Assembly: GCF_001305595.1 (NCBI RefSeq)
Contig: NZ_CP012405.1
Location: forward strand, 452,501-516,500
Length of the DNA stretch: 64,000 nt
Origin: Azospirillum thiophilum
GTDB taxonomy: Bacteria; Pseudomonadota; Alphaproteobacteria; Azospirillales; Azospirillaceae
Direction: 5' to 3'
The notes beneath the pieces are model-generated. The model worked only from the letters and a program-made list of their open reading frames with translations, was not told where the DNA came from and ran no database searches. Of the stretch, positions 40,067 to 49,453 are shown piece after piece. The position numbers and the translations under genes were made by a program. The first letter of the stretch is position 1; the number at the start of each line of letters is the position of its first letter.

Positions 40067-41833
40067 ATGACCCGCCATGCCGACATCGCCCCCGCTCCGG
40101 CCGCCCCGAACGCCGCGGGCGGCACCCAAAGCCTGGAACGCGCCATCGCCCTGCTGCGCGCGGTCGCCGCCGCCGGGACCGGCGGCGCCCGGCTGGCCGA
40201 CCTGATGACCGGCGTCGGCCTGTCGAAGGCGACGGCGCACCGGCTGCTGACGGCGCTGGCGCGCGACGGGCTGGTGGACCAGGATGCCCGCAGCAGGCGC
40301 TATCACCTGGGGCCGGATCTGGTGGCACTGGGCGATCTGGCGGCCTTGCGGCACCGCCCTGCCCCCCCTCCCCCGCTCCGCCCGCCGGAAGCGGCAATTC
40401 CGGAACCGGCGAATGCGGAACCACCGCTTGCCGAGTCGATCCCGCCGGAGCCGGCCCTTCCGGTGCCGCTGGTCCGCGCCTCCGCCTTCCTGCGGCCGGA
40501 ATATCGCGGCGACGCCATCGCGCTGGCGACGCTGCTGTGCGACCGCCATGTCCGCGCCGCCGACGGCGCGCGGGCGGCGCTGCTGCATGAAAGCGTGGCG
40601 GGACAGACGACGGAGCTGAGCTTCGCCCGGCTGGCCCGCGATTCGGCGCGCTTCGCCAGCGTGCTTGCCGGGATGGGGGTGGGACAGGGCGACCGGGTGG
40701 CGGTGCTGCTGCCCAAGGGATCGGAGCTGCTGATCACCGCGCTGGCGATCTGGCGGCTGGGCGGGATCTACATGCCGCTGTTCACCACCTACACCACGTC
40801 GGCGGTCGCCTACCGGCTGGCCGACAGCGACGCGCGGGCCATCGTCACCAACGGCTTCCTGCGCCGCAAGGTGCCGCGCGACAACAGCCGCCCGGTGGTG
40901 ACGGTCGAGGGCGACGAGGCGTTCGGCCCCGACGCCGTGCCCTTCTGGTCGTCACTGCACGAGGCGGCGCCGCGGGCGGAGGTGGCACGCTACCGGGAAA
41001 GCGATGCCTTCGCCCTGATCTACACCTCGGAATCGGAACCGACGCCGCTCGGCGTCCCGCTGCCGGTCAAGGCGCTGTCGGGAATCGAACAGTACATGCG
41101 CATCGGCCTCGACCTGCGCGACGACGACATCTATTGGAACATGGCCGATCCCGGCTGGGCCTATGGCGCCTATTACGGGCTGGTCGGGCCGCTGCTGCTG
41201 GGGCGGACGACGATCTTCTGCGACGGCCCCTACGACGTGCGGCAGGGCTACCGGATGCTGACCAAGTTCGGCGTCACCAACCTGACGGCGGCACCGTCGC
41301 AGATCCGCGCCTGGCACGGCGCCGATCCCGGCGTGTCGCACCAACTCGCCCTGCGCATCCTGTCGGTGGTGGGCGAGCCGCTGCCGCCCGACCTGATCGC
41401 CTGGGCCAACCGGACGGTGAAGGTGCCGCTGCTCGACCAGTATGGCCAGCGCGAGACCGGCATCTTCATCGTCAACCGCTACGACCCCGAAGGGATCGGC
41501 CGTTACGATGCGGACGGGACGGAAGGGGGCGACGCCGCCCAGCCGCCCAGCGGCTCGCTCGGCCGGCCGATGCCGGGCTTCCGCGTCGTCGTCCTCGACC
41601 CCGACGGGCGGGAGGCGCCGGTGGGCGGGGTCGGCGAGATCGCCATCGACGTCGACCACTCGCCGCTGTTCTGGTTCGAATCCTACGCCAACGACCCGGA
41701 GCGGACCGCCCGGCGCTTCCGCCACGGCCGGCGCTATTACCTGACCGGCGACTGGGCCTTCCTGGACACCGACGGCAACATCCACTATCGCGGCCGGGCG
41801 TCGGACGCGATCCAGATGCAGCAGGGCGAATAG
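40067..41833 (+). CDS. IclR-type HTH fused to a catalytically defective acyl-CoA synthetase domain
   Basis: 588 residues. Residues about 19-95 are an IclR winged HTH (GGTQSLERAIALLRAVAAAG, then LSKATAHRLLTALARDGLVDQ and YHLGPDLVALG). A Pro-rich linker (about 97-140) follows. From about 150 to the end is an AMP-dependent acyl-CoA synthetase fold (LSFARLARDSARFASVLAGMGVGQGDRVAVLLPKG, WNMADPGWAYGAYYGLVGPLLLG, YLTGDWAFLDTDGNIHYRGRASD). The ATP loop reads YTSESEPTPLGVP instead of YTSGTTGxPKG, losing both Gly and the Lys. YGQTE is YGQRE. The protein stops at the hinge, so the C-terminal lid with its catalytic Lys is absent. Reading frame and GC3 are continuous, so a frameshift is unlikely. It is divergent from the transporter/CoA-ligase operon with paired palindromes between. 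Inferred role: acyl-CoA- or acid-responsive regulator. Confidence 0.85.
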   Translation: MTRHADIAPAPAAPNAAGGTQSLERAIALLRAVAAAGTGGARLADLMTGVGLSKATAHRLLTALARDGLVDQDARSRRYHLGPDLVALGDLAALRHRPAPPPPLRPPEAAIPEPANAEPPLAESIPPEPALPVPLVRASAFLRPEYRGDAIALATLLCDRHVRAADGARAALLHESVAGQTTELSFARLARDSARFASVLAGMGVGQGDRVAVLLPKGSELLITALAIWRLGGIYMPLFTTYTTSAVAYRLADSDARAIVTNGFLRRKVPRDNSRPVVTVEGDEAFGPDAVPFWSSLHEAAPRAEVARYRESDAFALIYTSESEPTPLGVPLPVKALSGIEQYMRIGLDLRDDDIYWNMADPGWAYGAYYGLVGPLLLGRTTIFCDGPYDVRQGYRMLTKFGVTNLTAAPSQIRAWHGADPGVSHQLALRILSVVGEPLPPDLIAWANRTVKVPLLDQYGQRETGIFIVNRYDPEGIGRYDADGTEGGDAAQPPSGSLGRPMPGFRVVVLDPDGREAPVGGVGEIAIDVDHSPLFWFESYANDPERTARRFRHGRRYYLTGDWAFLDTDGNIHYRGRASDAIQMQQGE

Positions 41834-41910
41834 GCAGCGGCGCCCCTTTTCGGGTATAGATCGCCGTCGGGACTGCGGCGGCGGACGCCTGGGGAGCGCG
41901 AAGGACGGGG

Positions 41911-42480
41911 ATGGAAGCCAAAACGAAGAACCGCGAGTCCTGGCTGGCCGCCGCCTTCGCGGCGCTGGCCGAAGGCGGCGTCGACAAGGTGCGGGTGGAA
42001 CTGCTGGCCAAGACCCTGAAAGTCACCAAGGGCAGCTTCTACTGGCATTTCCGCGACCGCACCGACCTGATGGGCGCGCTGCTGGAGAGCTGGAAGCTGG
42101 GCCGCATCGCCGCGATCAAGGAACAGACCCGGCTGGACGGGCGCGAGCCTGCGCGGCAGTTGCGCGACATGCTGGCGCTCTATGGCGGCAGCAAGCCGCG
42201 CGGCATGGCGATCGAGCTGGCGGTGCGCGACTGGGCGCGGCGCGACCCCGACGCCGAGCGCATCATCGCCGAGGTCGACCGCGAGCGCCTGCACAGCGTC
42301 GCCGGCCTGTTCGCGGCGCTCGGCCTGCCGGCCGACCAGGCCTTCGCCCGCGCCTACCTGTTCTATGCCTTCGCCTTCGGCCAGGGCCTGCTCGCCCCCG
42401 CCGCGGCCGCCGACCGGGCCGAGTTGGTGCGCGCGATCTGCGCCGACGTGCTGGTGCCGGAGGCGCGGGCGGCGGAATAG
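41911..42480 (+). CDS. TetR/AcrR family transcriptional regulator
   Basis: 189 residues. The N-terminal HTH (LAAAFAALAEGGVDKVRVELLAKTLKVTKGSFYWHFRDRTDLMGALLESW) is a textbook TetR domain. The C-terminal helical domain (MAIELAVRDWARRDPDAERIIAEVDRERL) resembles TetR regulators linked to fatty-acid or acyl-CoA metabolism. It lies 77 bp downstream of the fusion regulator on the same strand and may be its operon partner. Its effector is unknown. Confidence 0.92.
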   Translation: MEAKTKNRESWLAAAFAALAEGGVDKVRVELLAKTLKVTKGSFYWHFRDRTDLMGALLESWKLGRIAAIKEQTRLDGREPARQLRDMLALYGGSKPRGMAIELAVRDWARRDPDAERIIAEVDRERLHSVAGLFAALGLPADQAFARAYLFYAFAFGQGLLAPAAAADRAELVRAICADVLVPEARAAE

Positions 42481-42528
42481 GACCGGTCGCGAGAGCGCGG
42501 GCGATGGGGAATGGCGCGGTGAACCCCG

Positions 42529-43440
42529 TCAGGCCCGACCGAGGTGTTTCCGAGGCGGATAGCCCATCACGCGCTTGAAGGCGGTACTGAACGCGGCCTC
42601 CGACTCGTAGCCCAGCGAAATGGCGATGGCGCCGACCTGCTCGTTTCCCTTGGCCAGACGATCCTTGGCCAGGAGCATCCGCCATCGGGTCAGGTAATCG
42701 ATCGGCGAGGTGCCCGCGACGGCCTTGAACCTCGAAGCGAACTTGGAACGGGACATTCCCGCCTGCTCCGCGAGCATCGGCAGGGTCCAGCGAGCGCCCG
42801 GATCCGCGTGCATCATCCGGATCGCCGCGCCGACCTTCGGATCGCCCAGCGCGAACAACCACCCGGCCCCCTGCCCGGCGCCATGGGACAGATAGAGCCG
42901 CAAAGCCTGCACCAGCATCAGATGGGCGAGCTGTTGCACGACGAGAAGCCTGCCGGGCTGCGTGCCGGTGAGTTCCTGCCGCATCCGGTCCAGCGCCCAG
43001 CGCAGCCCCGCCTTGTCGCTGTCGTCCCGCAGGCGGACGACCGGCGGCATGGTTCCGAGCAGCATGTCGGTGTGCGCGTCGGAAAAGGCGAAATGCCCGC
43101 CGAGCATCATCGTGCCGCCGCCGCCATTCACGGTCGCGATGCCGCCGCTCCACTCGGATTCCGGCAGCGCACGGAAAGAATGAGGCTGGAGGGCGAGATC
43201 CTTGGCAATGATGAACCGCTTTCCATGCGGCAGCAGAACGCAATCCCCCGCCTCCAGCGGTATCGGAGCCGCCTCGCCGTCGATGGCGATCCAGGCAGCC
43301 CCCGACACCAGTGCGAAATATTTGACGCCGCTGTGGACCTCGAATTGAACCGACCAGTCGCCGCCCAGATCGAAGCCGCCCGCCACATAGGTTCGGGGCT
43401 TAAGGATCGACAGGACATCGGAAAGCGGATCTGCCGGCAT
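42529..43440 (-). CDS. AraC family transcriptional regulator with cupin sensor
   Basis: 303 residues from ATG 43440. The N-terminal cupin (ARAC-binding_2 type: VQFEVHSGVKYFALVSGAAWIAIDGEAAPIPLEAGDCVLLPHGKRF) is followed by two HTH motifs (WTLPMLAEQAGMSRSKFASRFKAVAGTSPIDYLTRWRM and VGAIAISLGYESEAAFSTAFKRVMGYPPRKH). This subfamily usually regulates an adjacent enzyme gene. Here the EthD-like gene is divergent, and the 113-bp gap contains a small palindrome GGAT-T-ATCC at 43465-43473. Effector unknown. Confidence 0.93.
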   Translation of the reverse strand: MPADPLSDVLSILKPRTYVAGGFDLGGDWSVQFEVHSGVKYFALVSGAAWIAIDGEAAPIPLEAGDCVLLPHGKRFIIAKDLALQPHSFRALPESEWSGGIATVNGGGGTMMLGGHFAFSDAHTDMLLGTMPPVVRLRDDSDKAGLRWALDRMRQELTGTQPGRLLVVQQLAHLMLVQALRLYLSHGAGQGAGWLFALGDPKVGAAIRMMHADPGARWTLPMLAEQAGMSRSKFASRFKAVAGTSPIDYLTRWRMLLAKDRLAKGNEQVGAIAISLGYESEAAFSTAFKRVMGYPPRKHLGRA

Positions 43441-43553
43441 CGGGGACAATCGCGAAAGAATTATGGATTATCCAACATAGATCATCCCCCATGGATTTGC
43501 CATCTTCGACTTGTGGCCGCCTCGCGGACCGCATTCGCCAACAAGGAGCTCCC

Positions 43554-43889
43554 ATGATCAAGATCATCCTGGGCTTTAAGCGCCGGCAGGGAATGAGCCT
43601 GCAGGAATTCAAGGACTATCGCCGCGATGTTCACGCACCTCTTCTTTTCGCCATCCCCGAAGCGAAGAAGATTCGCCGGTTCGTCGTCTCCTATCCGGTT
43701 TCCGCCCCGCGCTTCCCCGAACCCAGCTACGACGCCGTGGTCGAGGCGTGGTTCGACAGCCTGGAGGACATGAACGACCTCTATTTCTGCGAGAATTTCC
43801 GGACGAAGGTCGATCCGGACCATGCGAACTTCATCGACCTGGCTTCCGTGGGACGGGTGATCTCGGAAGAGATCGTGGTCATCGAATGA
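43554..43889 (+). CDS. EthD domain-containing protein
   Basis: 111 residues from ATG 43554 (AAGGAG six bases upstream). The sequence MIKIILGFKRRQGMSLQEFKDYRRDVHAPLLFAIPEAKKIRRFVVSYPV is a dimeric alpha-beta barrel of the EthD type, a family first seen in ethyl tert-butyl ether degradation and now found in many small oxygenase-like or isomerase proteins. It is divergent from an AraC regulator that probably controls it. The reaction is not inferable. Confidence 0.88.
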   Translation: MIKIILGFKRRQGMSLQEFKDYRRDVHAPLLFAIPEAKKIRRFVVSYPVSAPRFPEPSYDAVVEAWFDSLEDMNDLYFCENFRTKVDPDHANFIDLASVGRVISEEIVVIE

Positions 43890-43946
43890 CGATCCGCCTG
43901 TCGTCCGGCAGGAGCGGCAAGTCCTCGATTTGGGACGTGCCCGCCG

Positions 43947-46913
43947 TCACGGCATGTAGGCCAGCCGCAGATTGCCCCAATGCCGGCCGCGCACGGTGAT
44001 GGGCACATCGACCTCCTTCAGCCGCACCGTCTGTCCGCCGCCCATGTCGCGGCGGTAGGCCTGCAGCAGGAAGGCGCGGGTGTTGCGCGCCGCGGCAAGG
44101 CCGGAACGGTCGGCGAAGACCCGGCGGTTGCGGCAGTGGGAGGCGTTCCACACCGCATCGCCCGGCCGCTGCGGTTCGGAATAGCGGGCGTTGTGGGTCG
44201 GCAGATAGCCGACGGCATTGACCGCCGCGCAGAACTGGAAGCGCGGGTTGGACGCCAGGACCGCCTCCTGGACCGCCGGGAACAGGCGGTCGGTCAGGTC
44301 GGTGAAGGGGGCAAGGCATTGTTCCGGCTCGCTGCCGGGAATGGTGGAGAGGTCGGTGGAGAACAGCGCCTCCTCGCCGATGCCGCCGGTCGACAGGGCG
44401 CCTTCCAGGGCCGTCGCCAGCGCCGCCGCGGCGTCCTGCGCCTGGCGGATGATGGCGGAATCGGCCTCGATCATCGCCCGGTAGGCGCGCTCCAGCCGGT
44501 CGGCCTGGGTGTCCGTCAGATCGTCGAAGGCAAGATGCAGGCCGAGGTCGCTGGCGCCGGCGACGATGGCCGGCAGGTCGCCGGCATTGCGCAGGGTCAC
44601 GGTCAGCCGCGTCTGCTCGGCCAGATCGGACATCCCCTTCAGGTCCACCAGCAGCCCGTCGAGCGACAGGTCCAGCATGGTGGCGGACAGGCGCTGGCCG
44701 TCCACGGTCAGGCCGACCGGCTCCTCGCACGGGATGCGGTCGGAGACGCGGCGGTCGCCGGCCACCGACTGGCGCAGCGCGATGACAAGGCGGCGCTTCA
44801 GGTCGGCCACCGCGGTCTGGGTGTCGGTCATGCGGCGGCGGACATCGGTGGCGATGCCGGTGATCCCGTCGGTCTGGTCGCGGATGTGCAGCACGCTGCC
44901 CGACACCTGCACGGCGCCCCCGGCGGAATTGCCGGCGCTGCGCCCGATCTCGGCATTGGCGGCGGATTGCTGCTCCACCGCGACGGCGGTGGCGGACGCC
45001 GCCTCTTCGATCTCCTCGATCACGGAAATGACGGTCTGGATCGCCGACACGCCGCCGCCGACCGCCTGCCTCAGCTGGTCGATCTGGCGGGCGATCTCGC
45101 CGGTCGCCCGCGCGGTCTGGTCGGCGAGCTGCTTGACCTCGCCCGCCACCACGGCGAAGCCCTTGCCGGCCTCCCCGGCGCGGGCGGCCTCGATGGTGGC
45201 GTTCAGCGCCAGCAGGTTGGTCTGGCCGGCGATCTGGTTGATCAGGCCGGCGACCTTGGCGATCTCCCCGGTCGCGACCTCCATCCGGCCGATGGCGGAG
45301 GCGGAGCCGCGGGCATTGTCGACCGCGCGCCGCGCCACCTCGCTGGAGCGGGCGGCCTGCCGCGCGATCTCCCGGCCGGACGAGTTGAGCTGCTCCGTCG
45401 CGGCGGCGACCGACTGGGCGTTGGCGCTGGCCTGTTCGGAGGCGGCGGAGACCACCATCGTGTTCTCGCGCACCACGCCGAGCGCCTCCATCAGGTGGCG
45501 GATGCCGTCGCCGGCACGGTTGCTCGCCAACTCCACCCCGATCCAGGTGGCGTCCAGGTCGCTCTCGATCGACTTGCAGGTTTCCAGCAGGGCCTGGCGG
45601 GTCTGCGCCTTCTGCCGCTGCTCGGTTTCGTGATTCTCATGGATGTTGTAGGCGAGCTTCGCCTTCATCGCGTTCAGCTCGGTGGCGACGCGGCGGAACT
45701 CCGGCACGGCGATGGCGGCCATCTGGTCGGTGAAGGCCCCCTGGGCGATGCGTTCGAAGGTCCGTTCCAGCACCTCCAGCGGCCGGCGAACCGTGCGCAG
45801 GATCAGCAGGCCGAACAGGGCCGCCAGCAGGCAGCTCGCCAGCACCGCAACCGCGATCTGGACGAAGCGGACGGTGTAATCGGCCTCCGCCTTGTCGAAT
45901 TCCTCCCGCGCCACCCGGATTTGCAGGTCGAGCAGCGCAACCGACACCCGATGCAGGTCGGCGAAGGCCGGCCGGACAATGCTGCGCAGATGGGCGTCCA
46001 GCGCCGCGGCGTTCCGCTCCCGCGCCAGGGCCAGGGCCGGGGCAATCCCCTTCTCGAGATAGGCCGCGACCAGCGGCTTGAACCTCTCGGCAAGGACGGC
46101 CTCCTCCGGCGTCAGGTAGGTGGCGAGATACTCGGTCAGCAGCCGCTGCATGACGCCGCCGTTGGCGGCGACCTCCGCCTCCATCGCGGCGAGGTCGGCG
46201 GCGCTCTTCCCGGCCTGCAGGTCGGCTGTGAGATCGGTCAGCTGCTGCCGGCTGTCGCGGGCGCGGTTCTCGATCTCGCCGATCTGGTAGGCCGGAACGG
46301 TGCGGTCCTCATAGACCGTGCGCAGCGACCGGTTGGACCCGGCCATGCCGTCCAACCCGAGCCAGCCCGCCAGCAGCATCGCCAGGATCAGCAGCCCGAA
46401 CACCGCGAACAGGCGCCCGGACAGGCTGGCGCAGGCGGTGGCGGCGGCACGGCCGGCACGGTTGCGCCGCACCAGCATCCCTTCGACCAGTTCCACCGTG
46501 GCAAGCCCGTCGCGCATGGCGGCATAGAGCGCCTCCGCCGACCGCACCTCGTCCAGCGACGGCTTGGACCGGATGGAGATGTAGCCGGCGACCACACCGT
46601 TCTCGATCACCGGCGTGACGTTGGCACGCACCCAATAGAAATCGCCGGCCTTGGTGCGGTTCTTGACCAGCCCTTCCCAGGGTCGTCCGGTCTTCACCGT
46701 CGCCCACAGGTCGGCGAATGCCTCCTTCGGCATGTGGGGATGGCGGACGATGCTGTGCGGTGCACCGATCAACTCCTGCTCGTCGAAGCCGCTGATCTCG
46801 ACGAAGGCCCGGTTCACGAAGGTGATGCGCCCGCCGGTGTCGGTGCGCGACACCAGGGGAACCCCATCGGTCAGGTGGACTTCGCAGTCGGTGATCGGTG
46901 TGTTGACACGCAT
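43947..46913 (-). CDS. Chemoreceptor with N-terminal PAS, HAMP/MA core, PilZ and an extra C-terminal domain
   Basis: 988 residues. An Aer-like PAS domain occupies about 20-125 ([37 protein letters not shown]). TM helices at about 168-188 and 349-372 enclose a helical periplasmic domain. HAMP follows, then the MA domain with tip [33 protein letters not shown] (about 560-595). A PilZ domain at about 718-810 has RxxxR (RRVSDR) and DLSLDG, the c-di-GMP-binding residues. The last 100 residues ([57 protein letters not shown]) are a separate conserved-looking domain. PilZ-bearing receptors are known in Azospirillum (Tlp1). It probably adjusts aerotaxis or energy taxis to c-di-GMP. ATG 46913 was chosen by PAS family length. 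Orphan receptor, monocistronic. Confidence 0.9.
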   Translation of the reverse strand: MRVNTPITDCEVHLTDGVPLVSRTDTGGRITFVNRAFVEISGFDEQELIGAPHSIVRHPHMPKEAFADLWATVKTGRPWEGLVKNRTKAGDFYWVRANVTPVIENGVVAGYISIRSKPSLDEVRSAEALYAAMRDGLATVELVEGMLVRRNRAGRAAATACASLSGRLFAVFGLLILAMLLAGWLGLDGMAGSNRSLRTVYEDRTVPAYQIGEIENRARDSRQQLTDLTADLQAGKSAADLAAMEAEVAANGGVMQRLLTEYLATYLTPEEAVLAERFKPLVAAYLEKGIAPALALARERNAAALDAHLRSIVRPAFADLHRVSVALLDLQIRVAREEFDKAEADYTVRFVQIAVAVLASCLLAALFGLLILRTVRRPLEVLERTFERIAQGAFTDQMAAIAVPEFRRVATELNAMKAKLAYNIHENHETEQRQKAQTRQALLETCKSIESDLDATWIGVELASNRAGDGIRHLMEALGVVRENTMVVSAASEQASANAQSVAAATEQLNSSGREIARQAARSSEVARRAVDNARGSASAIGRMEVATGEIAKVAGLINQIAGQTNLLALNATIEAARAGEAGKGFAVVAGEVKQLADQTARATGEIARQIDQLRQAVGGGVSAIQTVISVIEEIEEAASATAVAVEQQSAANAEIGRSAGNSAGGAVQVSGSVLHIRDQTDGITGIATDVRRRMTDTQTAVADLKRRLVIALRQSVAGDRRVSDRIPCEEPVGLTVDGQRLSATMLDLSLDGLLVDLKGMSDLAEQTRLTVTLRNAGDLPAIVAGASDLGLHLAFDDLTDTQADRLERAYRAMIEADSAIIRQAQDAAAALATALEGALSTGGIGEEALFSTDLSTIPGSEPEQCLAPFTDLTDRLFPAVQEAVLASNPRFQFCAAVNAVGYLPTHNARYSEPQRPGDAVWNASHCRNRRVFADRSGLAAARNTRAFLLQAYRRDMGGGQTVRLKEVDVPITVRGRHWGNLRLAYMP

Positions 46914-47188
46914 GTCGCGGTTCCGCTCCAGCCTTGATCTCGCAGGGAATGGCCGGTCATGGCGGCCGGACGCAGGCCACAGAACGGCGTCACGGGTCGC
47001 GCACCCGGACCGGAGGCTTCGCTGCAAGCGGCATGCCGCATCATTTTGTCAGCAAACGAACAAGACGGCTCTGCCCTGCAGGAGGCCGGCACAAGGGCGG
47101 GCGGCGGAACTCATCGCAAAATGCGTACTGAAACGGGAACGAGAGGGATGGACTGTGCAAATCGAAAATTGTTGCAGAGTCCATCCAT

Positions 47189-47671
47189 TCAGGGGCGCGA
47201 CAGGCCGTCCAGCGGGATGGCGGTGACGCTCTTGACCTCTTCCATCACGGCGTAAGTGTGGGTTTCGCGGACACCGCGCGCGGTCGACAGCAGTTCGCCC
47301 AGGAACAGCCGGTACTCGTTCATGTCGCGCACCCGCGCCTTGACCAGATAGTCGAAGCCGCCGGCGACCATGTGGCATTCCATGATCTGCGGCATGCGCA
47401 GCACGGTGGCCTTGAAGTCGTCGAAATTGTCGGGTGTCGTACGGTCCAGCACCACTTCGACGAAGACCAGCATCCCGGCCTCCAGACGATGCGGGTCGAG
47501 CAGCGCGACATAGCGCTGGATGACCCCGTCGCCCTGCAGCCGCTTCACCCGTTCCAGGCAGGCGGCCGGGCTGAGATTGATGCGGCGCGCCAGCTCGACG
47601 TTGCTGAGGCGCCCATCCTCCTGCAGTTCGCGCAGGATCTTGAGATCGGTGGAATCGAGGCTGCGGTCCAT
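47189..47671 (-). CDS. Lrp/AsnC family transcriptional regulator
   Basis: 160 residues from ATG 47671. HTH LDSTDLKILRELQEDGRLSNVELARRINLSPAACLERVKRL is followed by the AsnC ligand domain (ECHMVAGGFDYLVKARVRDMNEYRLFLGELL). The N-terminus of the longer frame (to 47812) has no homology. It is distinct from the Lrp protein at 1899. No amino-acid degradation gene is adjacent, so it could be a global Lrp or act on unlinked genes. 275 bp of featureless sequence separates it from the chemoreceptor gene downstream. Confidence 0.92.
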   Translation of the reverse strand: MDRSLDSTDLKILRELQEDGRLSNVELARRINLSPAACLERVKRLQGDGVIQRYVALLDPHRLEAGMLVFVEVVLDRTTPDNFDDFKATVLRMPQIMECHMVAGGFDYLVKARVRDMNEYRLFLGELLSTARGVRETHTYAVMEEVKSVTAIPLDGLSRP

Positions 47672-47833
47672 CTGCTGCTCGGAATGCTGTTCGGCTGGCG
47701 GCGCTGATCCTCGGGTAAAGAACGGATGCAGCCAGCTGTGACCATAGCATGAACGGCGCGGACGGCGCCACTCCGGAGCCTGTTCGCCGAAGAAATGCCG
47801 ATTGATCCTCACGCCGCCGGCGGCGGTTGGCCC

Positions 47834-49453
47834 TCACGCCGCCAGCGGCAGCGCCACCGTCATCCGCAGGCCGCCGGCCGGCCGGTTCTCCGCGCGCACC
47901 CGGCCGCCGAAGGCCTCGATGTTGCGCCGCACGATCCACAGCCCGATGCCGAAATGCGCCGCCCCCGCCTGATGGGCCGCCGCCTCGTCCTCCGGCATGC
48001 CGCGGCCGGGTTCGCGGTGGGAGAAGTAGCGATCGAAGATGCGGTCCAGGTTGGCGGGATCGACGCCCGGCCCCTCGTCATCCACCACCAGCTCGGCCCA
48101 GGGGCCGTTGCGGGTCAGCCGCACGCTGACCGCCGCGTCGGGCGGCGAGAAGCTGACGGCATTCTCCACCAGATTCTCGACGATGGTTTCCAGCGTCTCC
48201 TCGCTGGCGCGCACCACCAGACCGGCGTCGATGCGCGAGCGCATGTGCAGCCGCTGTTCGGCGAGCAGACCGGTGTAGCCGCCGGCCATCCGTTCCACCA
48301 GCGCCGACAGGTCGACGCGGCGGCGCGAGGGGGCCAGCAGGTCGGCCGCCGCCTCGTCCATGCGGCGGGCAAAGGAGACGAGGCCATCCAGCTTGTCCAG
48401 CGACTTCTCGATCATCGTCAGCGCCCGCTGGCTGCGGGCGTTCTCCGCCGGCAGGGCACGGCGCAGCGGCTCCACCGATTGGCGGATCACGGCGATCGGC
48501 GTCTTGAAGGCGTGGGCGTTGTCCTCCGCGGCGCGGCGCAGCGACTGGGCGCTGTCGCGCAGCGTGGCGACCAGGCGGTCGAAATCCTCCGCCACCCCCG
48601 CCAGTTCCGGCACGGTGTTGCGCGCGGCGAAGGAGGCGCTGCGGCCCTTCCGGTCGGTGCAGTCCTCGCCGCCGACAATGCCGCGCGCAAGGTCGCCGAA
48701 GCGGTTCAGGTTGCGCCAGATGCCGGCCAGCACGGCCAGCACCAGCGCCGCCATCGCCAGATAGATCGCCGCGGCGGCCTGCACCGCCGGCGTGCTCCAA
48801 TAGGGCCGGCCGAGCGAGGAGGAGATGTAGGCCTCGGTGGCGTGGCTGGTGACCAGCGCCCAGCAGCCGAAGCTGGTCTTGATCGGCGTGATGGAGGACA
48901 GCACCTCCTCGCCGCCTTCGATATGGGGGACGCGCATCGCCAGGGTGGCGTTGCCGGCGCAGCTCGATCCCAGCCGGTCGAGCACCCCCTGTTCGAGCAG
49001 CAGGCGCCGTTCGGCGTCGATGTCGGCGGTGGACAGGCTGGGGGCGGCGGCGACGTAGAAGAAGGGTTCCGGCCCGGCCCTGACGCCGGAGGAGGACGCC
49101 CCGAGCCCCGCCGCCGAGACGCGCGGCCGGACCAGCAGCTTCAGCCGGGTGCGGTCGTCGCCGTAGCGGGCGAGCGCGCCGCTGAGGCCGGGAAGGGCGG
49201 CGCGGTCGACGCCCAGCAGCTCGGGTTCCAGCGCGCGGGCGATCAGCTCGCCCTGGCGCTGGGCGCTTTTCAGCAGGAGCTGCTGCGTCGCCTCGTCGGC
49301 CCGCTGGAACTGGTCGTAGAGCAGGACCGGAACCGCGACGAAGACGAGGGTGAGCAGCAGCAGGCGGCTCGCCATCGAGCGCCACAGCCAGAGCAGGCGG
49401 GCGGACGCCCGTCCATGCGCCCGCATCGCAAGGTCAGTCGGCAGCAGCGCCAT
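47834..49453 (-). CDS. Membrane sensor histidine kinase, ChvG-like
   Basis: 539 residues. TM1 (LLLLTLVFVAVPVLLYDQF, about 31-50) and TM2 (AAAIYLAMAALVLAVLAGI, about 228-247) flank a periplasmic domain of the kind in ChvG stimulus-sensing kinases. HAMP-like and HisKA regions follow, with phospho-acceptor His near residue 314 (EDNAHAFKTPIAVIRQ), then the HATPase with NLVENAVSFSPPD, DDEGPGVDP and HFGIGLWIVRRNIEAFGG. HAFKTP matches the ChvG/ExoS-type H box. It overlaps the response-regulator gene by 20 bp and is its cognate kinase. It probably senses acid or envelope conditions. Confidence 0.9.
   Translation of the reverse strand: MALLPTDLAMRAHGRASARLLWLWRSMASRLLLLTLVFVAVPVLLYDQFQRADEATQQLLLKSAQRQGELIARALEPELLGVDRAALPGLSGALARYGDDRTRLKLLVRPRVSAAGLGASSSGVRAGPEPFFYVAAAPSLSTADIDAERRLLLEQGVLDRLGSSCAGNATLAMRVPHIEGGEEVLSSITPIKTSFGCWALVTSHATEAYISSSLGRPYWSTPAVQAAAAIYLAMAALVLAVLAGIWRNLNRFGDLARGIVGGEDCTDRKGRSASFAARNTVPELAGVAEDFDRLVATLRDSAQSLRRAAEDNAHAFKTPIAVIRQSVEPLRRALPAENARSQRALTMIEKSLDKLDGLVSFARRMDEAAADLLAPSRRRVDLSALVERMAGGYTGLLAEQRLHMRSRIDAGLVVRASEETLETIVENLVENAVSFSPPDAAVSVRLTRNGPWAELVVDDEGPGVDPANLDRIFDRYFSHREPGRGMPEDEAAAHQAGAAHFGIGLWIVRRNIEAFGGRVRAENRPAGGLRMTVALPLAA

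Noticed and set aside
40067-41833. The IclR-synthetase fusion as a frameshifted pseudogene
   Set aside because: One open frame with normal GC3 throughout, a clean HTH and linker, and no lid-domain remnants after the stop in other frames; paired operators also argue for function.
43980-46937. Long plus-strand frame opposite the PAS/PilZ chemoreceptor
   Set aside because: Antisense shadow; the minus strand encodes recognisable PAS, MA and PilZ domains.
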